Shown here one piece after another: positions 1 to 7,014 of a stretch of 10,732 nt of DNA. Origin of the DNA: Rhodobiaceae bacterium (GTDB taxonomy: Bacteria > Pseudomonadota > Alphaproteobacteria > MED-G09); assembly GCA_002728335.1 (NCBI GenBank), contig PBXC01000017.1, positions 8,478-19,209 of the forward strand. The letters are read 5' to 3'. The translations under genes and the position numbers were made by a program. The stretch's first letter is position 1. Each line of letters begins with the position of its first letter. The notes beneath the pieces are model-generated. The model searched no databases and had not been told where the DNA came from. It saw nothing but the letters and a program-made list of their open reading frames with translations.

Positions 1-6
1 TTTAGT

Positions 7-1251
7 ATGAGTAAGAAGATTGAAGCTCTTACGATGCCTAAATGGGGCATCGAAATGGAGGAAGGTAAACTTACGGAATGGCTAATTGATGAAGGTTCTT
101 CCTTTTCTAAAGGCGATCCTCTTCTAGTAGTTGAAACTGATAAAATTTCAAATGAAATTGAAGCTGAGTTTGATGGTCTATGTAGAAAAAAACTCGTCGA
201 TGTTGATGGAACATATCCAGTTGGAGCTTTACTAGCTGTTTTTGCTTCAGAAGAAATTACAGATGAAGAAATTGATCAATTTGTAAATGATTTTGTTCCT
301 GTTGATTCTTCCTTTCAACCTGAAAGTGCTGTATCGGAAAAAAAAGCTGAACCAGCAACACCAATAGCTTCTGAAGAAAAACCAAAATCAAGTGGAGATT
401 TACCCTCTGCACCTCCAGATAATGTAAATATTTCTCCAAAAGCATGGGAAGTAGCACTTGAACTAGATGTAGATGTTTCAACAATAACGCCTTCCGGAAG
501 AAGAGGAAGAATATCCGTCCAAGATGTAGAGCAAGCCGCTGATCCAGCTAAACTTGCAGCGTATAAAGGTGAAGAAGGAGGCGATGCTGGATCAGTTTCG
601 TCTTCTGATAACCCATCAGAACTTATACCTCATAGTGGAATGAGAAAAGTTATTGCAGAAAGGACTACTGCATCGAAAAATACTGCTCCACATTTTTATC
701 TTAATGTGGATCTCGACGCTAAAAAATTATCTGCTGAGCGTGAAAAAATGAACAAAGGAAAAGATAAAAAAGAAAAAATATCTATTAATGATCTACTTAT
801 AAAATGCGTTGCTACGGCCCTAACAAAACATCCCGAGGTAAATATCAATTGGTCTGATGAAGGAATTTTACAATTCCAAAATGCCGATATCTCAATTGCA
901 GTAGCTACTGATGCTGGATTAATTACCCCAATTGTTAAAAAAGCTAATGAAAAAACTGTTGAAGAAATTTCTTCAGATGCAAAAAGATTATCTGATCTTG
1001 CTCACAATAATAAATTAATGCCAGAAGACTATCAGGGTGGTACTTTTTCAATATCCAATTTAGGTATGCTTGGAATTAAATCATTCACCGCAGTTATTAA
1101 TCCCCCTCAATGTGGAATACTAGCAGTTGGAAAACTTGAAGATGATAAAATTTCCGTAACAATGTCTTGTGATCATAGAGGAATTGATGGAGCTGTAGGA
1201 GCAAGATTCCTTCAAACTTTATCTGCGATTGTTGCTGAAGTTGATATTTAA
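7..1251 (+). CDS. Dihydrolipoamide acyltransferase (E2) of a 2-oxoacid/acetoin-type dehydrogenase complex
   Basis: This is the E2 core of a dehydrogenase complex. It takes the acyl group produced by E1 onto a swinging lipoyl arm and passes it to CoA in the cytoplasm. An N-terminal lipoyl domain (about residues 5-80) carries the lipoylated Lys46 in ETDKISN. An acidic, proline- and lysine-rich linker follows, then a peripheral E3/E1-binding domain (about 141-177) and a catalytic domain (about 205-414) with the active-site signature DHRGIDG (His390, Asp394). The lipoyl region (MPKWGIEMEEGK, PVGALLAVFA) resembles acetoin dehydrogenase AcoC more than pyruvate dehydrogenase E2, but it lacks the alpha/beta-hydrolase tail of some AcoC proteins. 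The start is six bases from the window edge, so its ribosome binding site cannot be judged; the E1 genes are probably just upstream. Its stop overlaps the convergent ligase by 4 nt. The family call is firm, the substrate is not. Confidence 0.93.
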   Translation: MSKKIEALTMPKWGIEMEEGKLTEWLIDEGSSFSKGDPLLVVETDKISNEIEAEFDGLCRKKLVDVDGTYPVGALLAVFASEEITDEEIDQFVNDFVPVDSSFQPESAVSEKKAEPATPIASEEKPKSSGDLPSAPPDNVNISPKAWEVALELDVDVSTITPSGRRGRISVQDVEQAADPAKLAAYKGEEGGDAGSVSSSDNPSELIPHSGMRKVIAERTTASKNTAPHFYLNVDLDAKKLSAEREKMNKGKDKKEKISINDLLIKCVATALTKHPEVNINWSDEGILQFQNADISIAVATDAGLITPIVKKANEKTVEEISSDAKRLSDLAHNNKLMPEDYQGGTFSISNLGMLGIKSFTAVINPPQCGILAVGKLEDDKISVTMSCDHRGIDGAVGARFLQTLSAIVAEVDI

Positions 1252-2810
1252 ATTTCTTTTTCGGAGTCTTCCCAATAAGGGTCTCTGAGATTTCTTTTTA
1301 AAATTTTTCCAGTTGGGGCCTTTGGCAGTTCATCAATAAATTTAACAGATTTTGGTTTTTGGTATGATGCAAGATGCTTTTTTGCAGTATTTATAATGTC
1401 ATCTTCACTTGCATGCATATCCGGCTTTAAGACTACATAGGCCTTTACTGATTCACCCCATTCATCATCAGGAATTCCAAAAACAGCAGTTTCTAAAACT
1501 GCCTCATGTTTACAAATAGCTTCTTCTACCTGGACAGAATAAATATTCTCACCGCCAGAAATGATCATATCTTTTGCCCTATCTTTGATAAAAATATAAT
1601 TATCATTATCCCAAGTTGCTATGTCGCCTGTCCACATCCAGCCATTTCGAATAGTTTTTTCTGTTAAGTCAGGTCTTCTAAAATATCCAACCATATTAGC
1701 ATCAGAACGAACAATTATTTCTCCTGGTGTTTCACCATCATTTGGAACAGGATTACCATCCTTATCAACGACCTTAACAGATGTAACAAAACCTTCTCTT
1801 CCGCAAGATTTTAATCTCTCCTCATTAATTCCTTCAATAGCTGCTTTTATATGATCTTCTTGAGATAGGAATGTCATTGTTGTTCCTTCTGTTTGTCCGT
1901 AACCCTGAATGATTTGGCATGGTAATTTATTAAGAACCTCTTTTATAACTGTTGAGGGCATTGGGCCTCCACCATATTGAACGCATCTAAGACTACTTAG
2001 ATCATATTTATCAAAATTTTCTACTGCCATCATCCAATTCAACATTGTTGTTATACCTAAAAACCCTGAGACTCTTTCTTGCTGGATTAGATCTAAAGCT
2101 AATTTTGCATCAAAATTCATTAAAACCATTGGGCAACCATGTGCTGTATAATTCATAGCCAACAAAACAGGTATATGAAACATTTGACCGGTTAACATAT
2201 AAACATCTGATGGCACTATTCTCTCAGCAACTGTTTGGTTAAGCATACCGAAATATGCAGATTTATGAGTATGTAAAGCTCCTTTAGACTCTCCCGTTGT
2301 TCCCCCCGTATAAAGGATGAAAAATGGATCTTCATCACCTACAGTTTGAGCTTGCTCAACATCTTCACAAGATGAGGAATCAATTAACTTTTCAAAACTA
2401 TTATCACTGCCTTCTCCGTACTCCATCCAGTGATCTACAAAATCAATTTCCTTTTGAAGTTCAGACTTTATATCTTTAAATTTTCCTTCACAGATAAAAA
2501 TTTTAGGCTCGCCATTTTCGATGATTTTAGCAATTTCAGTTTTAGCCAAACGCCAATTCAGAGCATGTGCAACTAAGCCGGCCTGTCCGCAAGCAAAAAA
2601 TAAAGCTAAATATTCGATAGAGTTCTGTGAAAGAATGGACACTCTATCTCCTTTTTCTAAACCAAGTGATAAAAGACCATTCGCAATTTTTTTTACTAAA
2701 TCATCAAGTTCTTTAAATGTTATTCTTCTTTGTGATGTATTATCATAAACAGCCCATGCATTGGGTTGTCTTTTCGCCTGTTTTGAAGTTATTAAACCTA
2801 TATTAATCAT
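1248..2810 (-). CDS. AMP-forming acyl-CoA synthetase (ANL superfamily)
   Basis: This 520-residue cytoplasmic ligase should activate a carboxylic acid with ATP to an acyl-adenylate and transfer it to CoA. The core motifs are present in order: phosphate-binding loop YTGGTTGESKG (167-177), GGGPMP (280-285), YGQTEGT (304-310), WTGD (393-396), hinge region DRAKDMIISGGEN (410-422), and the C-terminal catalytic Lys502 in PTGKILKR. Length is normal for the fatty-acid/aryl-CoA ligase group. The gene is second in an operon: its ATG lies inside the last codons of the ABM gene (8-nt overlap), which implies translational coupling, and only a weak GAG is visible upstream. Substrate class cannot be read from the sequence. 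Fatty acid, aryl acid or a terpenoid acid are all possible, and the catabolic neighbours favour a pathway intermediate over housekeeping fatty acids. Confidence 0.93.
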   Translation of the reverse strand: MINIGLITSKQAKRQPNAWAVYDNTSQRRITFKELDDLVKKIANGLLSLGLEKGDRVSILSQNSIEYLALFFACGQAGLVAHALNWRLAKTEIAKIIENGEPKIFICEGKFKDIKSELQKEIDFVDHWMEYGEGSDNSFEKLIDSSSCEDVEQAQTVGDEDPFFILYTGGTTGESKGALHTHKSAYFGMLNQTVAERIVPSDVYMLTGQMFHIPVLLAMNYTAHGCPMVLMNFDAKLALDLIQQERVSGFLGITTMLNWMMAVENFDKYDLSSLRCVQYGGGPMPSTVIKEVLNKLPCQIIQGYGQTEGTTMTFLSQEDHIKAAIEGINEERLKSCGREGFVTSVKVVDKDGNPVPNDGETPGEIIVRSDANMVGYFRRPDLTEKTIRNGWMWTGDIATWDNDNYIFIKDRAKDMIISGGENIYSVQVEEAICKHEAVLETAVFGIPDDEWGESVKAYVVLKPDMHASEDDIINTAKKHLASYQKPKSVKFIDELPKAPTGKILKRNLRDPYWEDSEKEI

Positions 2811-3105
2811 TATTCTGTCTCAAAGGATCTAGAAACTCACGGGTGTATGTTCCATCTAGACATTCTAGAAGCTCGGGAACTATATCTTTAAAATGCTGAG
2901 TTTGTTGATGCTCTTCATCCATCTCCTCAGATTCAAATGATTCAATAACTGCATACGCATTTTCTTCTCTTAATTTATAAAATTTATAATACAAACAGCC
3001 CTTTTCGTTCTCTTTTACTGCGTTTTCAAGTTTTTCACAGGCAGTTATAAACTGATCTCTTTTTTCAGGAAGAATTTTCATCCTTGCAATAAAAGTGAAT
3101 GCCAT
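2803..3105 (-). CDS. Small ABM-fold (antibiotic biosynthesis monooxygenase-like) protein
   Basis: This is a 100-residue, single-domain dimeric alpha/beta-barrel candidate of the family that includes the quinol monooxygenase YgiN. Such proteins oxidise quinols or similar electron-rich rings without a cofactor, or act as heme or small-molecule binding folds. Visible family features are the first strand FTFIARMKILPEKRDQF, the helix and strand EKGCLYYKFYK (about 34-44), and VIESFESEEMDEEHQQTQHF (about 54-72) with the typical HxxxxHF pair (His66, His71). I place the start at the second ATG (MAFTF): it follows GAGGA by 5 nt, whereas the ATG 12 bases upstream overlaps that ribosome binding site. The gene is first in an operon with the acyl-CoA synthetase and is read away from a divergent control region. 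The fold call is good; the enzymatic role is inference. Confidence 0.85.
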   Translation of the reverse strand: MAFTFIARMKILPEKRDQFITACEKLENAVKENEKGCLYYKFYKLREENAYAVIESFESEEMDEEHQQTQHFKDIVPELLECLDGTYTREFLDPLRQNND

Positions 3106-3110
3106 AATTA

Positions 3111-3115
3111 TCCTC
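3111..3115 (-). promoter_or_regulatory. Ribosome binding site that fixes the ABM gene start
   Basis: On the minus strand GAGGA sits 5 nt before the ATG at 3105. The in-frame ATG at 3117 overlaps the motif, so the shorter protein is favoured. Confidence 0.7.
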
Positions 3116-3136
3116 ATTTACTTGTTGTTTTTCTTC

Positions 3137-3156
3137 ATTAATATTTGCATATTAAT
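3137..3156. repeat. Perfect inverted repeat, candidate operator
   Basis: Arms ATTAATAT (3137-3144) and ATATTAAT (3149-3156) are exact reverse complements around a 4-nt TTGC centre. The dyad lies roughly midway between the two divergent starts and would overlap the leftward transcription start predicted from the adjacent -10. Size and symmetry resemble TetR- or MarR-type operators. High A+T raises the odds of a chance palindrome, so the operator role is inferred. Confidence 0.45.
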
Positions 3157-3162
3157 ATTATA
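3157..3162 (-). promoter_or_regulatory. Candidate -10 element (TATAAT) for the ABM-ligase operon
   Basis: Read leftward, this is an exact match to the sigma-70 -10 consensus, about 52 nt before the ABM start codon and abutting the inverted repeat. No convincing -35 lies 16-18 nt upstream, and such hexamers are frequent in AT-rich DNA. Confidence 0.35.
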
Positions 3163-3184
3163 TTTCCAATATGAATTTGGGTGA

Positions 3185-3190
3185 GGGAGG
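3185..3190 (+). promoter_or_regulatory. Ribosome binding site that fixes a GTG start for the second ligase
   Basis: GGGAGG lies 7 nt before the GTG at 3198. The in-frame ATG at 3171 is upstream of this site, and the residues Gly-Glu-Gly-Gly it would encode are simply the Shine-Dalgarno sequence read as codons. Confidence 0.75.
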
Positions 3191-3197
3191 AAATAGA

Positions 3198-4784
3198 GTG
3201 ACTTCAAAAGAAATTAAAAATATTGCTGCACTAGCAACAAATTATAACGATGATAATAAGAACAATAACTGTCTAACAGTCGATGAAATTAAGAGAAGTA
3301 ACTTTGAATTCTCTGAAAATATTTTGCTTCATGCAAAAAGATTTTTAAGTCTTGGCCTAAATAAAGGAGATAAAATAGGGATACTTCTTTTCAATTCAAT
3401 TGAATATTTAGAATTAATGTATGGCGCAATGTATGCCGGATTATCTCCAGTTTGTATTAATGCCAGATATAAAACTCACGAATTGGATTATGTTTTAAAG
3501 GACAGCGGGTGCAAATATTTATTTATCTCTTCTGAGTCAGATGAAATAACGAATTTCTCTGATCTTATATTATCAGTCTTAGATGCAAATGATCAAAAAA
3601 TTGACTCACTTATCAGCACCTTTGTTATAGGAGGCTCTCAAGATGAGAGACTTCTTAACTTTGATGATTTTTTAAAAATTGATATAGCATCAATAAACCT
3701 TGATGGACCTAAAAGTGAAGGAGAAGATACCGCTTTTATTATGTATACATCTGGAACGACATCCAACCCAAAAGGCTGTCCTCTAAGTCACTCAAATATG
3801 ATGCACGCAACAATAGCAATGATGGAAAGATGGACTATATCAGGTAAAGATGTTTTTTGGGATCCGTTGCCGATGTTTCATATGTCTTCAATACTTCCTT
3901 TTTCAGCATGCTTAATGGCTAAATCAGAATTTATTTCTACCGTCCATTTTGACCCTGATCAATCTATTAAGGTTCTTGAAGAGTCAGAAGTCTCTATCGC
4001 ATTTCCAGCTTTTCCTGCTGTTATGCTAGCTCTAGTAAATCATCCTGATTTTAGTTCCTCAAAGCTTTCTAAAATCAGAATTATTAATAATGTTGCTCCT
4101 GTTGATACATTAAGATCATTTCAGGAAGCGCTACCAAATGCAAAACTAGTATCTGCTTATGGCTTAACGGAAGCGAGTGGTGTTTGTTCCTACGGCTCAC
4201 CAGACGATCCTCTTGAAAAAAGAATTACAACAAGCGGAAAGCCATTTAAGGGTGTAAAAATTAGAATAATTCACCCAGAAACTGGTGAAGAAGTCCCTGC
4301 AGATGAAAAAGGTTTAATAGAAATAAGTGGGCCAACAGTTTTTAAAGGGTATTTAAATGATCCTACCAAGACCAAAGAAACATTATCATCTGATGGATGG
4401 TTATCAACAGGTGATTTTGGTTCACTAAGTGAAGACGGATTCATTAGTTATCATGGAAGATTAAAAGATATGTTAAAAGTTGGTGGTGAGAATGTAGCTG
4501 CCTTAGAAATTGAGTCTTTTTATAATAATTATGAAGGAGTCATGATTAGCCAAGTTGTTGGTGTTGATGATGAAAGATTGGGAGAGGTTCCAGCTCTCTT
4601 CATTGAGACAAAAGAAGGAGTAACTCTAACAGCTGAAGAGCTTATAGAATCAGCAAAAGGAAAGATTTCTAATTTCAAAATTCCTAGATATGTAGTTTTT
4701 GTTGATGATTGGCCGATGTCATCAACCAAGGTACAAAAATTTAAACTAAAAGATTATGATTTAGGTGAAAAGGTTTTTGGTTAA
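3198..4784 (+). CDS. AMP-forming acyl-CoA synthetase (ANL superfamily), second paralogue
   Basis: This 528-residue ligase should adenylate a carboxylic acid and form its CoA thioester. Counting from the GTG start, motifs are YTSGTTSNPKG (183-193), YGLTEASG (321-328), STGD (403-406), hinge GRLKDMLKVGGEN (420-432) and C-terminal Lys511. The C-terminal loop reads WPMSSTKVQKFKL. The usual Gly before the catalytic Lys is absent, a variant I believe occurs in some ANL subfamilies. The start is GTG at 3198 because GGGAGG precedes it at 7 nt; the ATG at 3171 would add nine residues with no homology value. The protein is clearly different from the 520-residue ligase at 1248-2810, so the two probably handle different acids. 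It ends 3 nt before the convergent SnoaL-like gene. The substrate is unknown. Confidence 0.92.
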   Translation: MTSKEIKNIAALATNYNDDNKNNNCLTVDEIKRSNFEFSENILLHAKRFLSLGLNKGDKIGILLFNSIEYLELMYGAMYAGLSPVCINARYKTHELDYVLKDSGCKYLFISSESDEITNFSDLILSVLDANDQKIDSLISTFVIGGSQDERLLNFDDFLKIDIASINLDGPKSEGEDTAFIMYTSGTTSNPKGCPLSHSNMMHATIAMMERWTISGKDVFWDPLPMFHMSSILPFSACLMAKSEFISTVHFDPDQSIKVLEESEVSIAFPAFPAVMLALVNHPDFSSSKLSKIRIINNVAPVDTLRSFQEALPNAKLVSAYGLTEASGVCSYGSPDDPLEKRITTSGKPFKGVKIRIIHPETGEEVPADEKGLIEISGPTVFKGYLNDPTKTKETLSSDGWLSTGDFGSLSEDGFISYHGRLKDMLKVGGENVAALEIESFYNNYEGVMISQVVGVDDERLGEVPALFIETKEGVTLTAEELIESAKGKISNFKIPRYVVFVDDWPMSSTKVQKFKLKDYDLGEKVFG

Positions 4785-4787
4785 ATC

Positions 4788-5180
4788 TTATTCTTGAGGT
4801 AAAACTCTATAGTAAATTATTTTATCGTCCTTTAATTCTACTAAACCAAAAAAAGGTTTTTTAGACTTATCTGTTCCAATAACATTGGCTTTAAAGGCGC
4901 CTAATTTTCCGTCAGATACAACGTTTTCTACCTTATGAATAATGCCCTCAATCTGCATCTCTACTATCCTTTTACGTAAAAACTCCCTAACCTCTTTTTG
5001 TCCATTGAGAGTATCTCTAATGTTGGTCTTATGTGCATCATGCTCCCATACTTGATTGTGGACCCATCTAACATCATTGTGCATTGCTTCTGCCGCTTCA
5101 TCAGCTTTTGCAGTATCTATATTATCAAAATAAATATCTTGAAGTAGGTGAAATAAATATTCTTTATCATTTCTAGTCAT
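4788..5180 (-). CDS. SnoaL-like/NTF2-fold protein
   Basis: This small cone-shaped alpha+beta fold protein has 130 residues from the ATG I favour. The family includes polyketide cyclases, steroid isomerases, dehydratases and the beta subunits of ring-hydroxylating dioxygenases. Visible SnoaL-type features are an N-terminal helix pair, RWVHNQVWEHD (38-48), GQKEVREFLRKRIVEMQ (60-76), IHKVENVVSDGKLGAFKANV (81-100) with His82, and a final strand FGLVELKDDKIIYYRV. The gene is third in the operon Rieske, VOC, SnoaL. Its ATG overlaps the VOC stop by 8 nt (ATGACTAG), with AAGAG about 8 nt upstream; an upstream TTG start at 5210 is possible but much weaker. It could isomerise or dehydrate the oxygenase product, or associate with the oxygenase as a small subunit. 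The sequence alone does not decide. Confidence 0.85.
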   Translation of the reverse strand: MTRNDKEYLFHLLQDIYFDNIDTAKADEAAEAMHNDVRWVHNQVWEHDAHKTNIRDTLNGQKEVREFLRKRIVEMQIEGIIHKVENVVSDGKLGAFKANVIGTDKSKKPFFGLVELKDDKIIYYRVLPQE

Positions 5181-5640
5181 TGAAAACTCTTGCTGGGTGC
5201 TCTGGATCAATTATCTCTTGAATTTCAAATACATTTCCATCGCAGTCTCTTCCGTATGTTGCTTTAACTTGACCAAAATCTTGAGGAGGAGCATGAAACT
5301 CGACACCATTATTCAGTAATCTCTTATATTCAACCTCTATATCAGTTACATCAACACAAACATGTGTATGACCATGATTATTTACAGGTCTATTTTTTTC
5401 CATTGGTTGAGATTCAGGTGAAGAATATTCAAAAAATTCTATCATTATATTTCCACATTTTAAAAAGCCTTGCTTAGCTGAGCTATCTTTTAATCCAACA
5501 ACATCATCAATTTGTTTTGACCCTTTTGGCCATTCCGTTCTAGCAACCTCTTCAAAACCAAAGTTTTTTGTATACCATTTCATCAACCTTTCAATATCTG
5601 GTGTTGATATTGCTGCATGATGTAAGCCATTAATAGCCAT
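5173..5640 (-). CDS. VOC-superfamily (glyoxalase/extradiol dioxygenase fold) metalloprotein
   Basis: This 155-residue protein has two beta-alpha-beta-beta-beta modules. Module one starts GLHHAAISTPDIERLMKWY, with the usual metal His at position 8, and runs to IMIEFFEY, with Glu68 or Glu71. Module two starts GHTHVCVDVTDIEVEYKRL, with His93, and ends DCDGNVFEIQE, with Glu139. The H/E/H/E set matches glyoxalase I-type or epimerase-type metal sites better than the H/H/E site of extradiol dioxygenases. A strong AAGGAG, 8 nt before the ATG, overlaps the Rieske gene stop, so the start is secure. The gene sits between the Rieske oxygenase and the SnoaL-like gene, which suggests action on an oxygenated intermediate: isomerisation, thiol-adduct turnover or ring cleavage. 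Fold certain, reaction unknown. Confidence 0.88.
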   Translation of the reverse strand: MAINGLHHAAISTPDIERLMKWYTKNFGFEEVARTEWPKGSKQIDDVVGLKDSSAKQGFLKCGNIMIEFFEYSSPESQPMEKNRPVNNHGHTHVCVDVTDIEVEYKRLLNNGVEFHAPPQDFGQVKATYGRDCDGNVFEIQEIIDPEHPARVFND

Positions 5641-5652
5641 TGAAATTACTCC

Positions 5653-7014
5653 TTATTTTGAATTTATATATTGATCAATCTCATAGTGAAAATGTCTTAA
5701 TCTTAACTCCTGCTCACTCCACAAAGGTCCTTTAAAGCCCCTTGACCTTATTCCTTCTTGGACAAAAGGTAATAATTCGGCATCTTGATCTAGAACTTCA
5801 CCTAAATCAGGTTTAACACCTAGAGGAAAATGAACGATTTCAGGTCGGGTTTTTCCACTTGTATCAGTATTTTCTGGAAGACCAAACCAAGCCGGAACAT
5901 GGTAATCGGGGTTATCAACTACCCTATAATTTATAGTTGTATCATATGTAAATATCTCTGGATTTGTTGGATGAGGCATAAATTTATGCACGAATATACC
6001 TTCAGGATGGCACCCTAGTTGAATATTAGGAAATATTCCGTAAACAAAGCTATCTGTAAGTTGTGCGTCAGTATAACGCTCATACCCAAGATCAAATATT
6101 TTAGAAAACTCCCTCTTCTTCTTTTGTATTGCTTTTTTTGCATCAATAGCGTTTCCTTTAAAGCTAGAGGGGTCTATGCCAACATCAGAAAGCATTAAAT
6201 TCGTTGCTTCATTAATTAAACTTCCACCCTCCTGTCTTTTACTTGGTTCAACAAAGGGGACAATCATTCTGTTCATTCCATTTGGCCAAGTATCAATTGG
6301 AACATAATAATCTTCCATCATTCCTTGAGTTTGAGGATGAATAAAGGATAAATGATAGGTTTCATAAAAAGACTCAAGACCGGTTTTCCAATTTGCAGCC
6401 CAGTCTGATTGAGCATGCCTAATTACATGCATTTTATCTATTTGGTATAAATCTAGGTGTTCTGCAACCTCTCCTAAATACTCTCTAACTGGCATAATAT
6501 TTTCATTCATACTAACCCAAATAAAGCCACACTCCTCTTCAACTTTTACTTGAGATAGATCATGGTCATAACAGAGCACTTCTTCACGAAAAGTTTCTGA
6601 ATCAGTTACTTCTTGGTTAGATCCGTCAAGATTAAATTTCCAACCATGAAACCTACATCCAATATCTTTTACAAATCCAAAATTATCAAAAAATAATCTA
6701 TTTCCTCTATGGGGACAGACATTATAGAAAGCACTTACACTATCTTCAGACGATCTCACTACAACAATAGATTCGTTTCCTATATTAAAGTTAAAATAAT
6801 CTCCAACATCTTTAATATCACTTGAAGAACATGCCATCAGCCAAGTTTTGGTCCATATTTTGTCCCATTCAGCATCCATAAATTTTTTTGATATATATCT
6901 ATCAGGGTTAATTCTATTGGTGCCAAAATCCTGAAACTTTGTACTTTTCTCTATTCCTTTTGGCTTAGATGAAATTTTCCATCTTTGTTTGTAATCAAAA
7001 ACTTTTTTATCCAT
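5653..7014 (-). CDS. Rieske non-heme iron oxygenase, alpha (catalytic) subunit
   Basis: This 453-residue aromatic-ring-hydroxylating-type oxygenase component uses O2 and electrons from a separate reductase or ferredoxin to hydroxylate, dihydroxylate or demethylate its substrate. The N-terminal Rieske [2Fe-2S] site is CPH (100-102), then 17 residues, then CRFH (120-123). The catalytic domain has the mononuclear iron motif ESFYETYHLSFIH with His221 and His226, and Asp411 in DQDAELLPFVQEG is the likely third ligand. Glu218 occupies the position that is Asp in naphthalene-type dioxygenases, where it bridges the two metal centres. Length is typical for alpha subunits. It is first of a three-gene operon, with VOC and SnoaL-like genes downstream. 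No canonical beta subunit, ferredoxin or reductase is visible, so it may be an alpha-only oxygenase using electron partners from elsewhere. Substrate unknown. Confidence 0.95.
   Translation of the reverse strand: MDKKVFDYKQRWKISSKPKGIEKSTKFQDFGTNRINPDRYISKKFMDAEWDKIWTKTWLMACSSSDIKDVGDYFNFNIGNESIVVVRSSEDSVSAFYNVCPHRGNRLFFDNFGFVKDIGCRFHGWKFNLDGSNQEVTDSETFREEVLCYDHDLSQVKVEEECGFIWVSMNENIMPVREYLGEVAEHLDLYQIDKMHVIRHAQSDWAANWKTGLESFYETYHLSFIHPQTQGMMEDYYVPIDTWPNGMNRMIVPFVEPSKRQEGGSLINEATNLMLSDVGIDPSSFKGNAIDAKKAIQKKKREFSKIFDLGYERYTDAQLTDSFVYGIFPNIQLGCHPEGIFVHKFMPHPTNPEIFTYDTTINYRVVDNPDYHVPAWFGLPENTDTSGKTRPEIVHFPLGVKPDLGEVLDQDAELLPFVQEGIRSRGFKGPLWSEQELRLRHFHYEIDQYINSK

Larger units (their letters stand above)
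3106..3197. promoter_or_regulatory. Divergent promoter/control region between the two ligase units
   Basis: This 92-bp AT-rich spacer separates the leftward ABM-ligase operon from the rightward ligase gene. It contains a perfect inverted repeat at 3137-3156, a consensus -10 (TATAAT) for leftward transcription directly beside it, and a TATATT at 3159-3164 that could serve the rightward gene. I could not assign good -35 elements. The layout, with an operator-like palindrome centred between divergent units, fits control of both by one regulator, but no regulator gene is in the window. Confidence 0.5.

Noticed and set aside
257..484. Leftward 75-residue open frame in the E2 linker region
   Set aside because: It arises antisense to the low-complexity Glu/Ala/Pro linker; its Leu/Gln/Val-rich product is a composition artefact.
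3106..3117. ABM start at ATG 3117
   Set aside because: That ATG overlaps the GAGGA motif that is correctly spaced for ATG 3105.
5181..5210. Longer SnoaL-like protein starting at TTG 5210
   Set aside because: It would need a rare TTG with no good ribosome site and a 38-nt overlap with the VOC gene. ATG 5180 gives an 8-nt overlap, the same geometry as the ABM-ligase pair.
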